From: Gigaspora rosea
Taxonomy: Eukaryota > Glomeromycota > Glomeromycetes > Diversisporales > Gigasporaceae
Assembly (NCBI GenBank): GCA_003550325.1
Contig: QKWP01000038.1
Coordinates: forward strand, 158,688 to 222,687
DNA: 64,000 bases
Direction: 5' to 3'
Numbering within the stretch: position 1 is the first letter of the stretch; each line of letters starts with the position of its first letter. Position numbers and translations under genes: made by a program. This document shows, piece after piece, positions 1 to 10,905 of this stretch. The notes under the pieces are model-generated. The model was not told the origin of the DNA. It ran no database searches and saw only the letters and a program-made list of their open reading frames with translations.

Positions 1-370
1 AAAAATTTTAAATTTTAAATTCTTTAAATTTTAATATTTTAATTCAAAAATAAATTATATATTTAAAAACTACATAATCAGATTTAATATTGTTTAAATT
101 TTTATAATAGTTAATTTGTTTTTCAATATTTTTTAATATATTTAAGATAAATTTTAATTAATTTTTATATATAAATAATTTACAATATTTTTTAGATATA
201 AAATTAAAAATATAATATTTTAAAAACTGTCTGATAAAAATAGTTAAAATTTTTTTACAAATTAATTATAATTACTATATTTATATATATTATTTCTAAA
301 ACCATATCTTTGAAGCTGATTGAGATATTGATTTATTGACAAGACTTTTCAATCACCCAACGTATATACA
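1..370. other. AT-rich intergenic DNA
   Basis: Almost pure A/T sequence with no convincing open frame, inverted repeat or RNA gene. I see nothing else in it. Confidence 0.5.
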
Positions 371-905
371 GTATATTTTTTAAAATATAATAATAGTTCA
401 AAATTTTACCATAATTGATAAAATATTTTACTCATATTTTGTAAAATTTTAATAAAAATTAATTGTAATTTAAAAAGTTTTATTAGTAGTATATGTCAAT
501 TTTATTTTTTAAAATATAATAATAGTTCAAAATTTTACTATAATTGATAAATTATTTTATTCATATTTTGTAAAATTTTAATAAAATTAATTGTAATTTA
601 AAAAGTTTTATTAGTACCGTATTCCTCCGAAAATAAGCACCCTTTTTTTGCACATAATGCTGGCCAAGGCTGACATAATTCGGGCCAAAATTGACTTAAT
701 GTAGGCCAGGGTGCTTATTTTCGGGTAGTGATTATTTTCAGAGGAATACGGTAGCATATGTCAATTTTATTTTTTAAAATATAATAATAGTTCAAAATTT
801 TACCATAATTGATAAATTATTTTATTCATATTTTGTAAAATTTTAATAAAAATTAATTGTAATTTAAAAAGATTTATTAGTAGCATATGTCAATTTTATA
901 TGTAA
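371..905. repeat. Three tandem copies of a 129-bp unit
   Basis: The stretch beginning near taaaatataataatagttc recurs at about 381, 510 and 775. The first spacing is 129 bp. The second is 265 bp, which is 129 plus 136, because a 134-bp element plus a duplicated TA sits in the middle copy. The copies differ by only a few bases. No coding potential is seen. Confidence 0.85.
618..751. mobile_element. 134-bp MITE with TA target duplication
   Basis: The termini are inverted: CCGTATTCCTCCGAAAATAA at the left matches the complement of the right end with one mismatch in 20. A second inner inverted pair (aaataagcaccc / gggtgcttattt) follows. TA flanks it at 616-617 and 752-753. Neighbouring 129-bp repeat copies carry the uninterrupted site ttattagtag, so the boundaries are confirmed by empty paralogous sites. 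TA duplication and this TIR style fit the Tc1/mariner/pogo group, which is an inference. It is too short to encode a transposase. Confidence 0.92.
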
Positions 906-1244
906 ATTTTAAAATACCATATAAAAACTATATAAAAATGATCTACATAAACTCTACCCTTAATATTGATATACTGTAATATAATATTAATATAGATAAT
1001 ATAATCAATAATAATTACAGATAATATTATATTTATACTTATATATTCTTAACAATATTATCTGTTATAGAAGACTATTACAAGCCACTTTTGTTTATAT
1101 CCCAAGACATGAGCAAAGTTATAATTTTGTTCAATTCAACTAATTTAAATTATTACTAGATCACTATTATTAATACGTTCTCTAATCTATTATTTAACCA
1201 ATACAATAAAGTAATTACAAATCTAGATCTTACTAATTTTTATT
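906..1244. other. Intergenic DNA with a solo element end
   Basis: AT-rich. At 938-963 there is one isolated end (atctacata..actctacccttaa) matching the right terminus of the element at 42395-42890, including its TTAA. No partner end is seen nearby. Nothing else is recognised. Confidence 0.5.
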
Positions 1245-1622
1245 TAGTTAAAAATGGCCAATCAAAATCATGAATTTTGATTAACCCGAAAATCAAAACA
1301 AAGTAATTAAATTCAATTATTCAAAATTATATATATTGACACATCCGCCCTTTCTACTGCAAAGGCCCCATATAATAGTTTCTTCTTGATCAATACCATT
1401 TTTAAATATAACATGTGACTAACGGGTAATCTCGTGATGCGCTTTGCTTCGATCTCGCGCAACTTTCTTTTTACATTACGTATCTTGATTTTTTATTATG
1501 CAAATTGACGTTTATTTATAATTGTAAAATGTTGATCACATTGAAATTTACCAGAATGTAATAAAAACTCATTTTTTAATTTTGGAGTCGTATCCGCCCT
1601 TTCTACTGCAAAGCCCCCATAT
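1245..1622. repeat. Dispersed repeat, shared with 14470-14720
   Basis: The stretch 1395-1600 resembles the reverse complement of 14470-14640 (common blocks include acatgtgact and ctttttacatta). The block around 1255-1345 (ggccaatcaaaatca...) resembles 14640-14710. Within this copy a 30-bp segment starting tccgccctttctactgcaaa is directly repeated at about 1346 and 1591. I do not recognise the repeat family. Confidence 0.6.
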
Positions 1623-1629
1623 CTCTTTT

Positions 1630-2322
1630 TTGGAGAATTTATTATGATCTGAATATTAAAAATGAACTGAACATTAATGAGATATTGTGCTTTTATCTAA
1701 TATTTGTAAAACATTTAGTGAATAAACTAAAAAAGTTAATTTGGCCTAGTCAACAAACTACATATTCCAATATAAAATAGGAGTTGATGCATTGCATAAC
1801 TTTATAACTTTGAAATTTTATTTTTAAGGTTGCAATTTGCAAAAAAAAAAAAATATATGGGTTGATATATATATATCAGAGTTAGGCATTAATAAAGTAA
1901 CATAAAAATGACTTTTTGTTAGGACACTGAAAATGTAGAATTTACAATTTTTGATTCTGCAAACTCAAACCAAACCGACTTGACGATTGATTACGGTTTA
2001 CAAATTAAAATATCGACCGGTTTTCAGCTACTTATACCTGGCCATTTGGGATGGCTACAGAGCATGCCTAATCTAAGTGTCTTTGCACGTTGCGATTGTG
2101 AAAAATGGAGATATGTGTCAGATAAGGGCACACTAGCTAAAAACAATCAACACTATTAAAATCACTCTTTAATCTTGGAAAGCTACGTTAAAGGCATGGA
2201 ATAAGTCAGAGGATTTAGAATCATGTCACGAGGTTTTAACACTTTATGTTACTCTCTATCGGGGGAATATTAAAGTGAGTTAACCGAAGGTTTAACTTTA
2301 GCCTGAAATATCTTTACCGTAT
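1630..2322. other. Intergenic DNA
   Basis: AT-rich stretch with an A-run near 1840-1852 and a slightly more complex segment at 2030-2240. It has no long open frame and no tRNA or rRNA signature that I can support. Confidence 0.45.
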
Positions 2323-2535
2323 TTGAACGTAATAACGCGCATCTGTGCGTTATTTTGGGACGCGCATGCGCGATGTTTTGAACATTTTGACAGGTTTTAT
2401 TACCAAAGATATGTATATTTAGGGTGCGCGTTATTTTGGGACGCGCATGGGTGTTATTTTGAGTTAAAAAAACAAATTTCAAACAATCTGGAATTTCGAA
2501 ATAAAGCGCATGCGCGTTATTACGCGCAAATAAAC
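2323..2535. repeat. Cluster of GC-rich mini-palindromes
   Basis: Motifs of the type aacgcgcat..gcgttatttt recur in direct and inverted orientation at about 2331, 2358, 2424 and 2505, giving several self-complementary blocks such as cgcgcatgcgcg. A weak relative (aacgcccatgggcg) lies near 31530. This may be a decayed small inverted-repeat element. The short open frames across it are by-products. Confidence 0.5.
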
Positions 2536-2888
2536 TTTTAAACCTTTAAACAATAACATTTTAAAAATTACTAATACTAATAAATAAATAATTAGATTAG
2601 TTTCAATTTAAATTATATATACTGTATATTGGAAATAATTCTGTAATTATCTATAGAATTCAAAAAATAAATCATTAACAATATATAGAATTTATTTAAA
2701 TTCGTATCAATTTAATATAATAAGCAAAGTATGATTAAATATGATTAAATTCGAAGCTACTTATAAGTTAGAAAAAATAGAGAAAAAAATTAAAGAATAA
2801 AATAAAAATCACATACTGTATTAAAATTTTGAATCTCATTAGTTACTATATGTTAATTGTTTTTGTTTTCTTATTCTGTAGGGTTGTT
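2536..2888. other. Downstream flank of the membrane protein gene
   Basis: AT-rich sequence beyond the stop of the minus-strand gene at 2889-4199. It would hold that gene's 3' UTR and polyadenylation site, but no site can be fixed from sequence. Confidence 0.4.
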
Positions 2889-4199
2889 TTAAATGTTTTT
2901 TGATGAACAAATATCTCTTACTTCTGCTACAACAGTGAACAATCTCGAAGTAGTTATGCTCAAATCTTCCTCTAAATTATCAAAATTTTTTAAAGCCCAA
3001 TCTGTAACTTCGCTAACATATACGGACCGACATACTTTTTTTCCATCATCATCAAAACAAACGGTAACTTTTTTTTCTCGAGTTTGCTCAAAAAGATCTT
3101 GATTTTGACCAGAAAGTTTTTGCGTTAATCTTTGTTCAATAAAAGTTTGTTCATTTTTTCTTAAATATGGTGCAATTAATCCTATCGTCTTTAATCGTGC
3201 CTCCATCTCATTTAACATATTTTGAATATCAACCAAAAATTGTGCATAAAAGATAAAACTTTTGCCATCCATTAATTCGCTATCAATTTTGAAATCATCA
3301 GAACTAATTTTATCAGAGGATTCAAATAGTGATATATATTTATTAAATTTGGTTGGTAATTCATATTTGTCACCAAATATTTCTTTTCCTATTTCAATTA
3401 AATGTTCCCGTGTTTTTCGTAATTTAATGAAAGTCTTATTAGCTAAAATTATTAATCTTTTGTAATGTCCAGGTAAAGCAAAAAGAATAGTAGAAACCAA
3501 ACCCTTATCATTATCAGGAGTTATCTTATCGATTTTTACAAAATCAAATATATGTACTATAACAAGTAATGTAATATTAAATCCAATCTTGACATAAACA
3601 AAATCAGCTGGAATTAAAATCAAATATATAGTACTAATTGAATAAACAAATATACAATAAGATATATATATAAAATAACTAAATTTATAATCAACAAATC
3701 TTTGATTTTGAGATAATAGAATTCCAATAAATAATAAAATAAATCCAAGTATAGGAATTTGATAAGATGGAGTTTTACTAAGTAATTCACTAATATTTTC
3801 TAAATAAAAAAGAGGAAAAATTGCGTAAAAAGTGAATAAGGCAAAAAAGAAAGTAGATAATAATATATGAACCAATCCAAAGTATTTAATAAATCTTTTA
3901 ATTTTTACATATTCAATAATGAATCTAATTGATATTGATATAAAAACCAAGATAATATATAAATAAATAGGAATAAGATTTTTTCCTGTGAAGTCATGTT
4001 GACTAAATACGAAAAAAAGTTGTATAAAAGGAGCTAAGATAAATGCTATAAAATCTTCAATATATGCAATATTAACCGGATCTAATAATGGTCTTTTTAC
4101 ATTCAAATTAAAAAATACCAAGTAAGCCGCTGGTAATAAACCATTGAAAAAAACGTCAAAGGCAGATAATGATAATTCTTCTTCCATTAATAAACTCAT
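2889..4199 (-). CDS. Orphan multi-pass membrane protein, 436 aa
   Basis: One uninterrupted frame from ATG (4197-4199) to TAA (2889-2891). The N-terminal half is strongly hydrophobic with six or seven likely membrane spans at about residues 45-65, 75-96, 106-130, 147-162, 172-198 and 200-220, plus a weaker one near 18-32. The C-terminal half (about 225-436) is soluble, charged and largely helical in character, with a long stretch around 255-370 of coiled-coil-like K/E/L composition and a cysteine pair near the CFDDDGKKVC segment. This looks like a membrane anchor with a cytosolic tail. I do not recognise the family and assign no function. No introns are needed. The region upstream (about 4218-4265) is rich in TATATA and may hold the promoter. 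It is one of only two apparently intact genes here. Length, composition and lack of stops make it a credible gene; lineage-specific conservation is unknown. Confidence 0.75.
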   Translation of the reverse strand: MSLLMEEELSLSAFDVFFNGLLPAAYLVFFNLNVKRPLLDPVNIAYIEDFIAFILAPFIQLFFVFSQHDFTGKNLIPIYLYIILVFISISIRFIIEYVKIKRFIKYFGLVHILLSTFFFALFTFYAIFPLFYLENISELLSKTPSYQIPILGFILLFIGILLSQNQRFVDYKFSYFIYISYCIFVYSISTIYLILIPADFVYVKIGFNITLLVIVHIFDFVKIDKITPDNDKGLVSTILFALPGHYKRLIILANKTFIKLRKTREHLIEIGKEIFGDKYELPTKFNKYISLFESSDKISSDDFKIDSELMDGKSFIFYAQFLVDIQNMLNEMEARLKTIGLIAPYLRKNEQTFIEQRLTQKLSGQNQDLFEQTREKKVTVCFDDDGKKVCRSVYVSEVTDWALKNFDNLEEDLSITTSRLFTVVAEVRDICSSKNI

Positions 4200-5189
4200 G
4201 AGAAATTTCTAACTTTCGATATATATTTGGCATAGTAATATATATCAGATATCAGATATATATATTTAAAAATTATAGGAAAATCACGCATCCATTTTGC
4301 ATGCAATCAGATGGTACTATGTTGGTCTCCGGTTAACCATATTTTGTGATTTACGATGTAGTGATTTGTTAATGTAACCACTTTTAATATCATTTCACGA
4401 TTTTAATTTCAAATCATTTCCGCATATGAATTTTGCGTAATAAACTGCGCGATTTTCGTTCCAAATCAGGAAAGGATTAAAATAATCGCTCTCAAATAGC
4501 TTATAAAGCAACTTAGAAATGATTATCTAATCTGTCAATCATTACGAACAAAAAATGTTAGCATATTAACAAAATCAGAAACTATTCTAATAAAAATTAA
4601 TATATTTTTTTTTGGTTAAATGATAAAGATTTCAAGTCAGTACATCTGTATAATTGAATTTCAGCAATATCGTGAAACGAAAAATTTCACACTTTTACAA
4701 ATCTAACGTAAAGTGCTATGATGTATCACTTTCGTCTAGCTACACATCATTTTCGACAAAAAGAGGAAGATTTTCAACAGTTTCATTCTATCGACACTTT
4801 TCAGAATCTATTGCCGCTGCTCAGATTTTTCTAACATCCTCTAAAATTTTATATCAAATTTTTGGTTCAACAGGCGTACATTGTTATATGAATTTTATTT
4901 TCTTATAATTATATTTGTTAAATTTTATAGAAAATTAGTAATTACTGTGTAAACGATTTCATCGCCCTAGTCTCACTTTGTTCGGTCTCTTTCAGCCCAA
5001 CTCAATATTTTTTACGTCATAATTTAATTAACTACTTTGTTCAATTACAATTTTCTCTCTTAGTATCGAATTTCACAATTCTTTTACAAAATACTAAAAT
5101 ACTGCTTATTGAAACATATATAATTTAATTTAGAAACGTTTAGAAATTCGATTTTTCATTATAGCTTTTAAACTCTCAAAGAAGGAATT
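4200..5189. other. Intergenic DNA
   Basis: Upstream side of the membrane-protein gene. It contains short palindromes (for example cgtgaaacg...tttcac near 4672) and an 84-codon open frame at 4654-4908 that has no recognisable motif and is probably chance. No bounded element was found. Confidence 0.45.
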
Positions 5190-6215
5190 AGTTATTATAT
5201 TAGGCCATAAAAAGTTGATTTTTCGTTTGCATTACATGGAGTCTGAAAACTTGGGTCGGTCAGTCGGGGGATTTTTTTATTATACTGTAAATTAATATAA
5301 TAATGCTCATGTCTAAGGTTATGACAGGTTAATTTTCATTTTGTACAGCAAGGAATCAAAAAATTGGGTCGGGAATCATATTTTTCCGTCAGACCTATCG
5401 GACAATTACGGGAAATTAAGATCTCCATCGGGTGACACCGGATGGGGATAGCGGAAAAAAATAAATATCAAAAATCGAACAATTGGCGGGGGCCGATGAT
5501 TTCCGGGATCGACGTTACACAAGTATTTATACGTCGTAATACTGTAAAACCAGAATTTTTCGGGTCTAAGCAAATTTAAAAAAATAACAATCGATACAAC
5601 ACTTTATTAACAAAAGAACTTCCTAGCAAGCGTCTCTTTGTTGAATCACGGTGAATCACGCCGAATCACGCAATAAAAGGTAGTTATACTAAGAGTTGAA
5701 GTATTATCTACCGTATAGAAGGTAATAAAAATATATTGTATTGCTTAATTTATAAGCTTTTAACGTCGTTTTTTTTTGTTTTATTCGTCTTTTTTCTTTT
5801 GTTATCCAAATAATTAACTTGTTTTTTTTTCATTTATAAATTTATGTAGACTGTTTTCGAAAGTTTGATGTATTCTCTATAAGACATTTGATTCATTTTA
5901 TATATGCGATAGTACAGTTGTGTTAATTATAGATGAAGTATAAAAAATGGGAATAAAGGGCGTGTAACTTGTTATAAGAAATTTTTTAATAAAGCTCTTG
6001 TGTTTATAAGCTATATTTTAACCTGGGTGAATAGTTTTATTCATTTACAATGCGAGTTAGTTTGCTTCGAAATTACGAAAGAAATTGTAATGTGTTTAAT
6101 GATTACCTATCTGTTTTCATTGAAAGTGTATCACGTGGATAAAAACTGTGCTACAATTGGCACAATAGGGATTTATAAAAAATTGAAAAATGAGTCGGCG
6201 GGTAATGGAAACCAA
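5190..6215. repeat. Composite dispersed repeat (two modules)
   Basis: Two modules recur separately elsewhere. Module 1 (about 5200-5485, with gacaccggatg and aattaagatc) matches 26100-26370. Module 2 (about 5490-6210, with gatttccgggatc, tgtaaaaccagaattttt, repeated gaatcacg and the later gtgtaacttgttat) matches 13763-14470 and the split copy 13588-13650 plus 14761-14930. The copies are diverged with many small indels. The motif gaatcacg is itself repeated three times near 5644-5670. No protein is recognised in it. The family is unknown to me; the two halves may be adjacent unrelated repeats. Confidence 0.65.
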
Positions 6216-6603
6216 AAAATCATAGTTAAAGATATTTTTTGTTATCCATAATTTCACCGGTTATTCGTTTTTGTGGTTTCACTATATTATCTGTGTCGCA
6301 TATTTTACTACTACATTTTTTGAATGCGCTATCTCATCGTATTTATTTAGTAGGTAATGACTTAATAAATTTATTTCTTCAAATAGTTCCTTTCATTTAC
6401 TATTCAATTTAAATTCCTTTTCTCTCATCTCTAATTACAGTATCAGTAAATACATTCATAAAAAACCCAAATGAAAAAAAAAACAATTGAAAATACTGTC
6501 TAGCGAATAATGTATAATAAATTTACGTATTTTTATTTTAAAAAATCGTATTTTTTTTATTGTTAATTATTGGATCCATAATTCACCTACTGTACCTGGT
6601 ACG
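6216..6603. other. Intergenic DNA
   Basis: AT-rich; no gene, RNA or bounded repeat seen. Confidence 0.4.
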
Positions 6604-6610
6604 TACTGTA

Positions 6611-7153
6611 CTAGGGTGGTAACTAAAACTATAGAATTTGTTCTATTGCAGATTTTTCACGTTACACGAATGAAAATCAATTTTAATTATATCGATATCA
6701 ATTTATTAAAATTGATTACTTTAAAACAACGCAACTTAATGAAAACCCGATGAATTACTTTGAAATTTTCACAAGTAACTTATTAAATATTGGAGAATAA
6801 AGTTACGCTTTCGGATTTTCTACTAACATATAAATTTTAATGTTCGTCTTATAAAACGTAAAAAAATTAGAATTTAAACGTACAAGTCGAAACTTTAATA
6901 GAATTTTTGCAAAAAATCGAGCGTAACTTTTTAGAGATGACTTCGGTGAAGAGTTTTCAATTAAAAGAAATTAGAAAAATAAGTGCAATATCAAGGCGGG
7001 TTCTTTAGAATTTTGTGCGTTGCTTATTAATTAAATATATGTAATATGATATTTAATCGATTATTTTAAATTCACTGATTAAAATCTGATCATAGTAAAA
7101 TTATTAGTATTGCTGACATAATTTTGATTTACTTAGTTGAGTTACCACCCTAG
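6611..7153. mobile_element. 543-bp inverted-repeat element (hAT-like?)
   Basis: The ends CTAGGGTGGTAACT (6611) and AGTTACCACCCTAG (7140-7153) are exact inverted repeats. A 7-bp direct repeat TACTGTA flanks both sides (6604-6610, 7154-7160). Inner inverted blocks (aaagttacgctttcg / cgagcgtaacttt) extend the symmetry. No transposase frame is present. The TIR style suggests hAT, whose usual duplication is 8 bp, so class assignment is tentative. The target lies in a gtacgtactgtac-rich tract, which makes the flanking repeat less decisive. Confidence 0.75.
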
Positions 7154-7160
7154 TACTGTA

Positions 7161-7744
7161 CGTACGTAAAGTGCAGAATTTCACGCTTTATTACATTTAA
7201 TGCGTTGTCAATCAAACGAGATTTTGCAGATGCGTACGTACAGTACGTACTGTACGTACTGTACGTTAATCATTATGAATCATATCAGATATTGATATAC
7301 TTGCACTATATACCATACCATTTCTGGTACTGTATAAACACTTTTTGACCCATTTAAAGCACTTGAATTCTTGATTACGTACATACTAAAACATGCGTGC
7401 CCTTATTTCCCACCGTGATACATACCAAAATAAGTATGTAGATCGCAAGATCTTCGTATTTTCAAAAAAAAAAAAAAAAAAAAACGCTAATAATTCAAAA
7501 TTTAGTCTAAAAAATCACCGCTTGTGTTCTGACAAAAAAATTTCCATGCAAATTTTAGCATAAATATCTATTCTTCATAACTCTAAAGTTAAAGCAAAAA
7601 TTTACGGAAAATAGAATTTTTAGATCTATTACGGAGAAATCCCTAATACTAAAACACATCAATTTCCAGTTTTACGTGGTACAAGAAATCATGCACATGT
7701 GTGAACGCATTTCAACATGTGGGTTATTTCTTATTTTCTCGACA
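7161..7744. other. Intergenic DNA with minisatellite and A-run
   Basis: A palindromic tract of gtacgtactgtac units spans about 7228-7266. A run of about 20 A lies near 7466-7486. No gene is recognised. Confidence 0.5.
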
Positions 7745-7752
7745 CCCCCTAC

Positions 7753-8024
7753 CAGTGTTGTCATGGGACACGGACACGGACGGCGGACAGTCCGGGACGG
7801 GACGTCCGGGACATGTCCGCCCAGAATTTTTTTTGTCCCGGACATTTTGCGACTCAACACGTGATCATCTACCAATAAAATTCGTATAATTCCGCAATTT
7901 GATTGGTTTTACCCGGCGGACATGTATCATGTTGGGACATTATTGCGGACATGTCCCGGACGTCCCGTCCCGGACTGTCCGCGTCCCTGAAAAATCGGCG
8001 GGACAATGTCCGTGTACAACACTG
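7753..8024. mobile_element. 272-bp GC-rich hAT-type MITE
   Basis: The termini CAGTGTTGT and ACAACACTG are flanked by a perfect 8-bp duplication CCCCCTAC (7745-7752, 8025-8032), the hallmark size of hAT elements. The arms are made of repeated ggac/gtcc motifs (for example cggacagtccgggacggga) that are inverted between left and right. It is sharply GC-richer than its surroundings. A related but AT-rich copy sits at 41640-41917. No transposase is encoded. Confidence 0.93.
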
Positions 8025-8218
8025 CCCCCTACAACCCATTTAAACCGATATCACATAGTGTTAGGGTTTGCATTTTATAAATTGCAGATATATATATTAA
8101 TAGTAAATTGCCATCCACGTGATGTCGGTTAAATTAAAATGGGGTATATATATGATACGTACTAATCTTTCTACTAATCTTTTTTTTGTTTTTTTTTTTA
8201 TTTTCAATCCTTTCAAAA

Positions 8219-10006
8219 ATGATATTCCCTGATGAAATTCTTTTAGAAACATTTAAATACATCAGTACAAATTATCCAAGCTTATTTTCATGCCTTCTCG
8301 TAAATCGACAATGGTGTAGAATTATTGCACCAATCTTATGGAAAGAACCATTAAAAGAATTCGACGACAAACGACTTATAAGAATTTATCTTTCTGCATT
8401 AAATTTTAAAGAACAAGCTTTCTTGATCCCCTTTAAAATTATTCTTCCAATTATCCAATACCATTATTTGATTACGCGAGTTATACAACCTACATCGGAC
8501 TCAATTTTTCTAATGGAATTGTAAATTGGCTCAATAATGAAAGACATGATATAATTATTGAAGAAAGAAGTATGAAGAAGATAAAGTTGAAACTGCTATT
8601 AAATGTTCTTTAATTGCTATGTTTCTACGAAAAAGTAAAAGACTTAAATATTTAGAATATGAAGGAAATATTAATATGATGATATTAGATAATCTTCGTA
8701 TGAACAATACTATCATCAAGTTAGATCTTTGTTTGAATAACTTGGATTTTGAGAATATAAAAGAATTATCAAAATTTATTGCCGAAAATACTACTTTGAT
8801 TAATTTAGAACTTTCTAGCAATTATTTTGGTCCTGAAGGAGGTAAAGAAATAGCAAAAGCTCTTTCCATAAACAATGGTATAACCAAATTAAAATTTAGA
8901 CATAATAAGATTGGTTCCGAAGGATGCGAGGCATTTGCGGATGCTCTTTGTAAAAATAATTCCTTGACTTCTTTGGATGTTCGAAATAATGAAATTAATT
9001 TTAAAGGAGGTAAAACTTTAGCAAAAGCTCTTCTTGTAAATACCACCCTAAATTCTTTAAATATTAGTAGTAATCCCATTGGATTTGAAGGAGGAAAAGC
9101 ATTGTCGGAAGCTCTTCTTATAAATACTACCCTAACTTCTTTAAATCTTAACAACAATCATATTGGTTTTGAAGGAGGGAAAGTATAATCAACTTTTTGT
9201 AAAAATAGATCTTTAACTTCTTTAAATATTAGTGGTAATGGAATTGGTTTTAGGGATGGAAAAGTATTGACAAAGGCTCTTTGTAAAAATAGCTCTTTGA
9301 CTTATTTAGATGTTAGCATTAATGAAATCGGTTTTATAGGAGGAATGGCATTGGCAAAGGCTCTTTGTATAAATACTACTTTAACTTTCTTAAATATTAG
9401 TATAATAAGATTGACGTTGAAGGAGAAAAAGCAATAGTCGAGGCACTTTATATAAATACTACTCTAAATACCTTATGTCTTTCTCATAATGAAATCGGCC
9501 CTGAAGTAGAAAAAGAATTAGCTGAAGCACTTTGCGTAAATACTGCTTTAATTAATTTAGATATTAGCTTTAATAATATTGGTCTTGAAGGAGGAAAAGC
9601 CTTTGCTGATGCTCTTTGCGTAAACTCAACATTGACTGATTTAGATATTTCATATAATAAGCTTGATTTTGAAGTCGGAAAAGCTTTGGCAGAGGCACTC
9701 TGTAAAAATAATTCATTAACCTACTTAAATTTTTATGGAAATTGCGATATGAGCACATTAAGAGAGATATTTCAAAGGAACACTACATTAAATACATTGA
9801 ATTATTCAGAAGAGATATCAGCTTCTCGACTCAGGGAATTGGCTGATCCGGTATTAATAGCAGAGATGGATATACTCTTGAATCGCATAAATCGCTTGGA
9901 ACATTTGGAACGCTTGAATCGCGTACTAAATGGAAACTTGCATTATCTTTTAATACAAATGCTTTTTGTGTCTTTTTGGTTTTGGTTTCTTTCCTCTATA
10001 TTGTGA
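8219..10006 (+). pseudogene. Broken F-box / RNI-type LRR protein gene
   Basis: The start at 8219 opens with an F-box (residues 1-45: IFPDEILLETFKYI, then LVNRQWCRIIAPILW, the pattern used to bind Skp1 in SCF ubiquitin ligases). From 8619 follow about 12-13 units of 28 residues of ribonuclease-inhibitor type (consensus TTLTSLNISNN.IGFEGGKALAEAL), as in substrate-recognition F-box/LRR proteins. The chain is broken at least four times: a frameshift near 8445, another near 8570-8580, an in-frame TAA at 9186-9188 inside a repeat, and a frameshift near 9412. After each break another frame resumes the same repeat pattern. It ends with a hydrophobic tail and TGA at 10004-10006; an AATAAA lies near 10048. 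Very large F-box/LRR families are typical of some fungi. The breaks could in part be assembly errors, but their number favours a true pseudogene. Confidence 0.85.
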
Positions 10007-10127
10007 TATTATTGTTGGTTTATTAAGATTCTCATAAATTTTATGTAATAAAATTGGTACAACAATTTTATAATATTTCCACGATATTAATAAATTCTTA
10101 CTTGATTACTTACGTACTAAATTTCAT

Positions 10128-10258
10128 AAATAGTTATTTCAAGTAATACTATTTATTTTTGAATTTACAAAACTCTGATCGAATACCTAAAGTGCATAAA
10201 TAGTTATTTCAAGTAATACTATTTGTTTTTGAATTTACAAAATTCTGATTGAATACTA
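10128..10258. repeat. Tandem duplication of about 66 bp
   Basis: The segment with cataaatagttatttcaagt occurs twice in a row with few differences. No coding content. Confidence 0.8.
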
Positions 10259-10629
10259 AAAGATTGAATATTATAATATCGTAAAAATTAGATTAATATT
10301 GATAAATATTGAGGGTAAATGCGTTGTCAAGAAATATTTATATGCATTATTTAAGTTTTTATTAAAAGTGTCACCAAATTAAGCCTATAAGCGAAAATTC
10401 AAGTTTCATAATATTAAACTTTACTCATGAAAGTTTATATTACATAATTTAATCAAATATATTAGCGTTTTGGATATTATTAAATGCAATACAATTTCTG
10501 TTTTAGAGTAAAAGTAACTGATTTTTCGAAACGACCATAATTACAGAAACTACAAATCTTCCAGTTAAATTTAATATAATAAATATTCACACACACAATA
10601 TATTTTACAATTCTTTGCAGAGTAATCTT

Positions 10630-10905
10630 GCAAAATTCTGGATAGATTTCTTTAGAAATGGACCTAGTATTGTAAAATTACCATAATTTTATGTAATTTT
10701 GGTAGTTTTGGTAATTTTTTGCATTAAGTTTCGGTAAATCAGTTTCCATGTAATTTGTAATTTAACACATGGTTTGTAGTTTTTTGGCTCAAATCAATAA
10801 TGCATTAATGTTGGTAAAACCAATACTTATATGTAACGTAATGAAATTACATGAAACTTGACTTACTAAAACTTACGTAAAATTACATGTATTGATAGGC
10901 TGGAT
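10630..10905. mobile_element. Possible decayed inverted-repeat element
   Basis: Blocks such as tatgtaattttggtagtttt on the left are matched, inverted, by aaaacttacgtaaaattacat on the right, and inner gtttc..catgtaatttgt blocks also pair. The outer ends and target duplication are not clear, so boundaries are approximate. Confidence 0.4.

Noticed and set aside
7676..8132. Several small frames on both strands
   Set aside because: They arise from the GC-rich arms of the hAT MITE and its edges.
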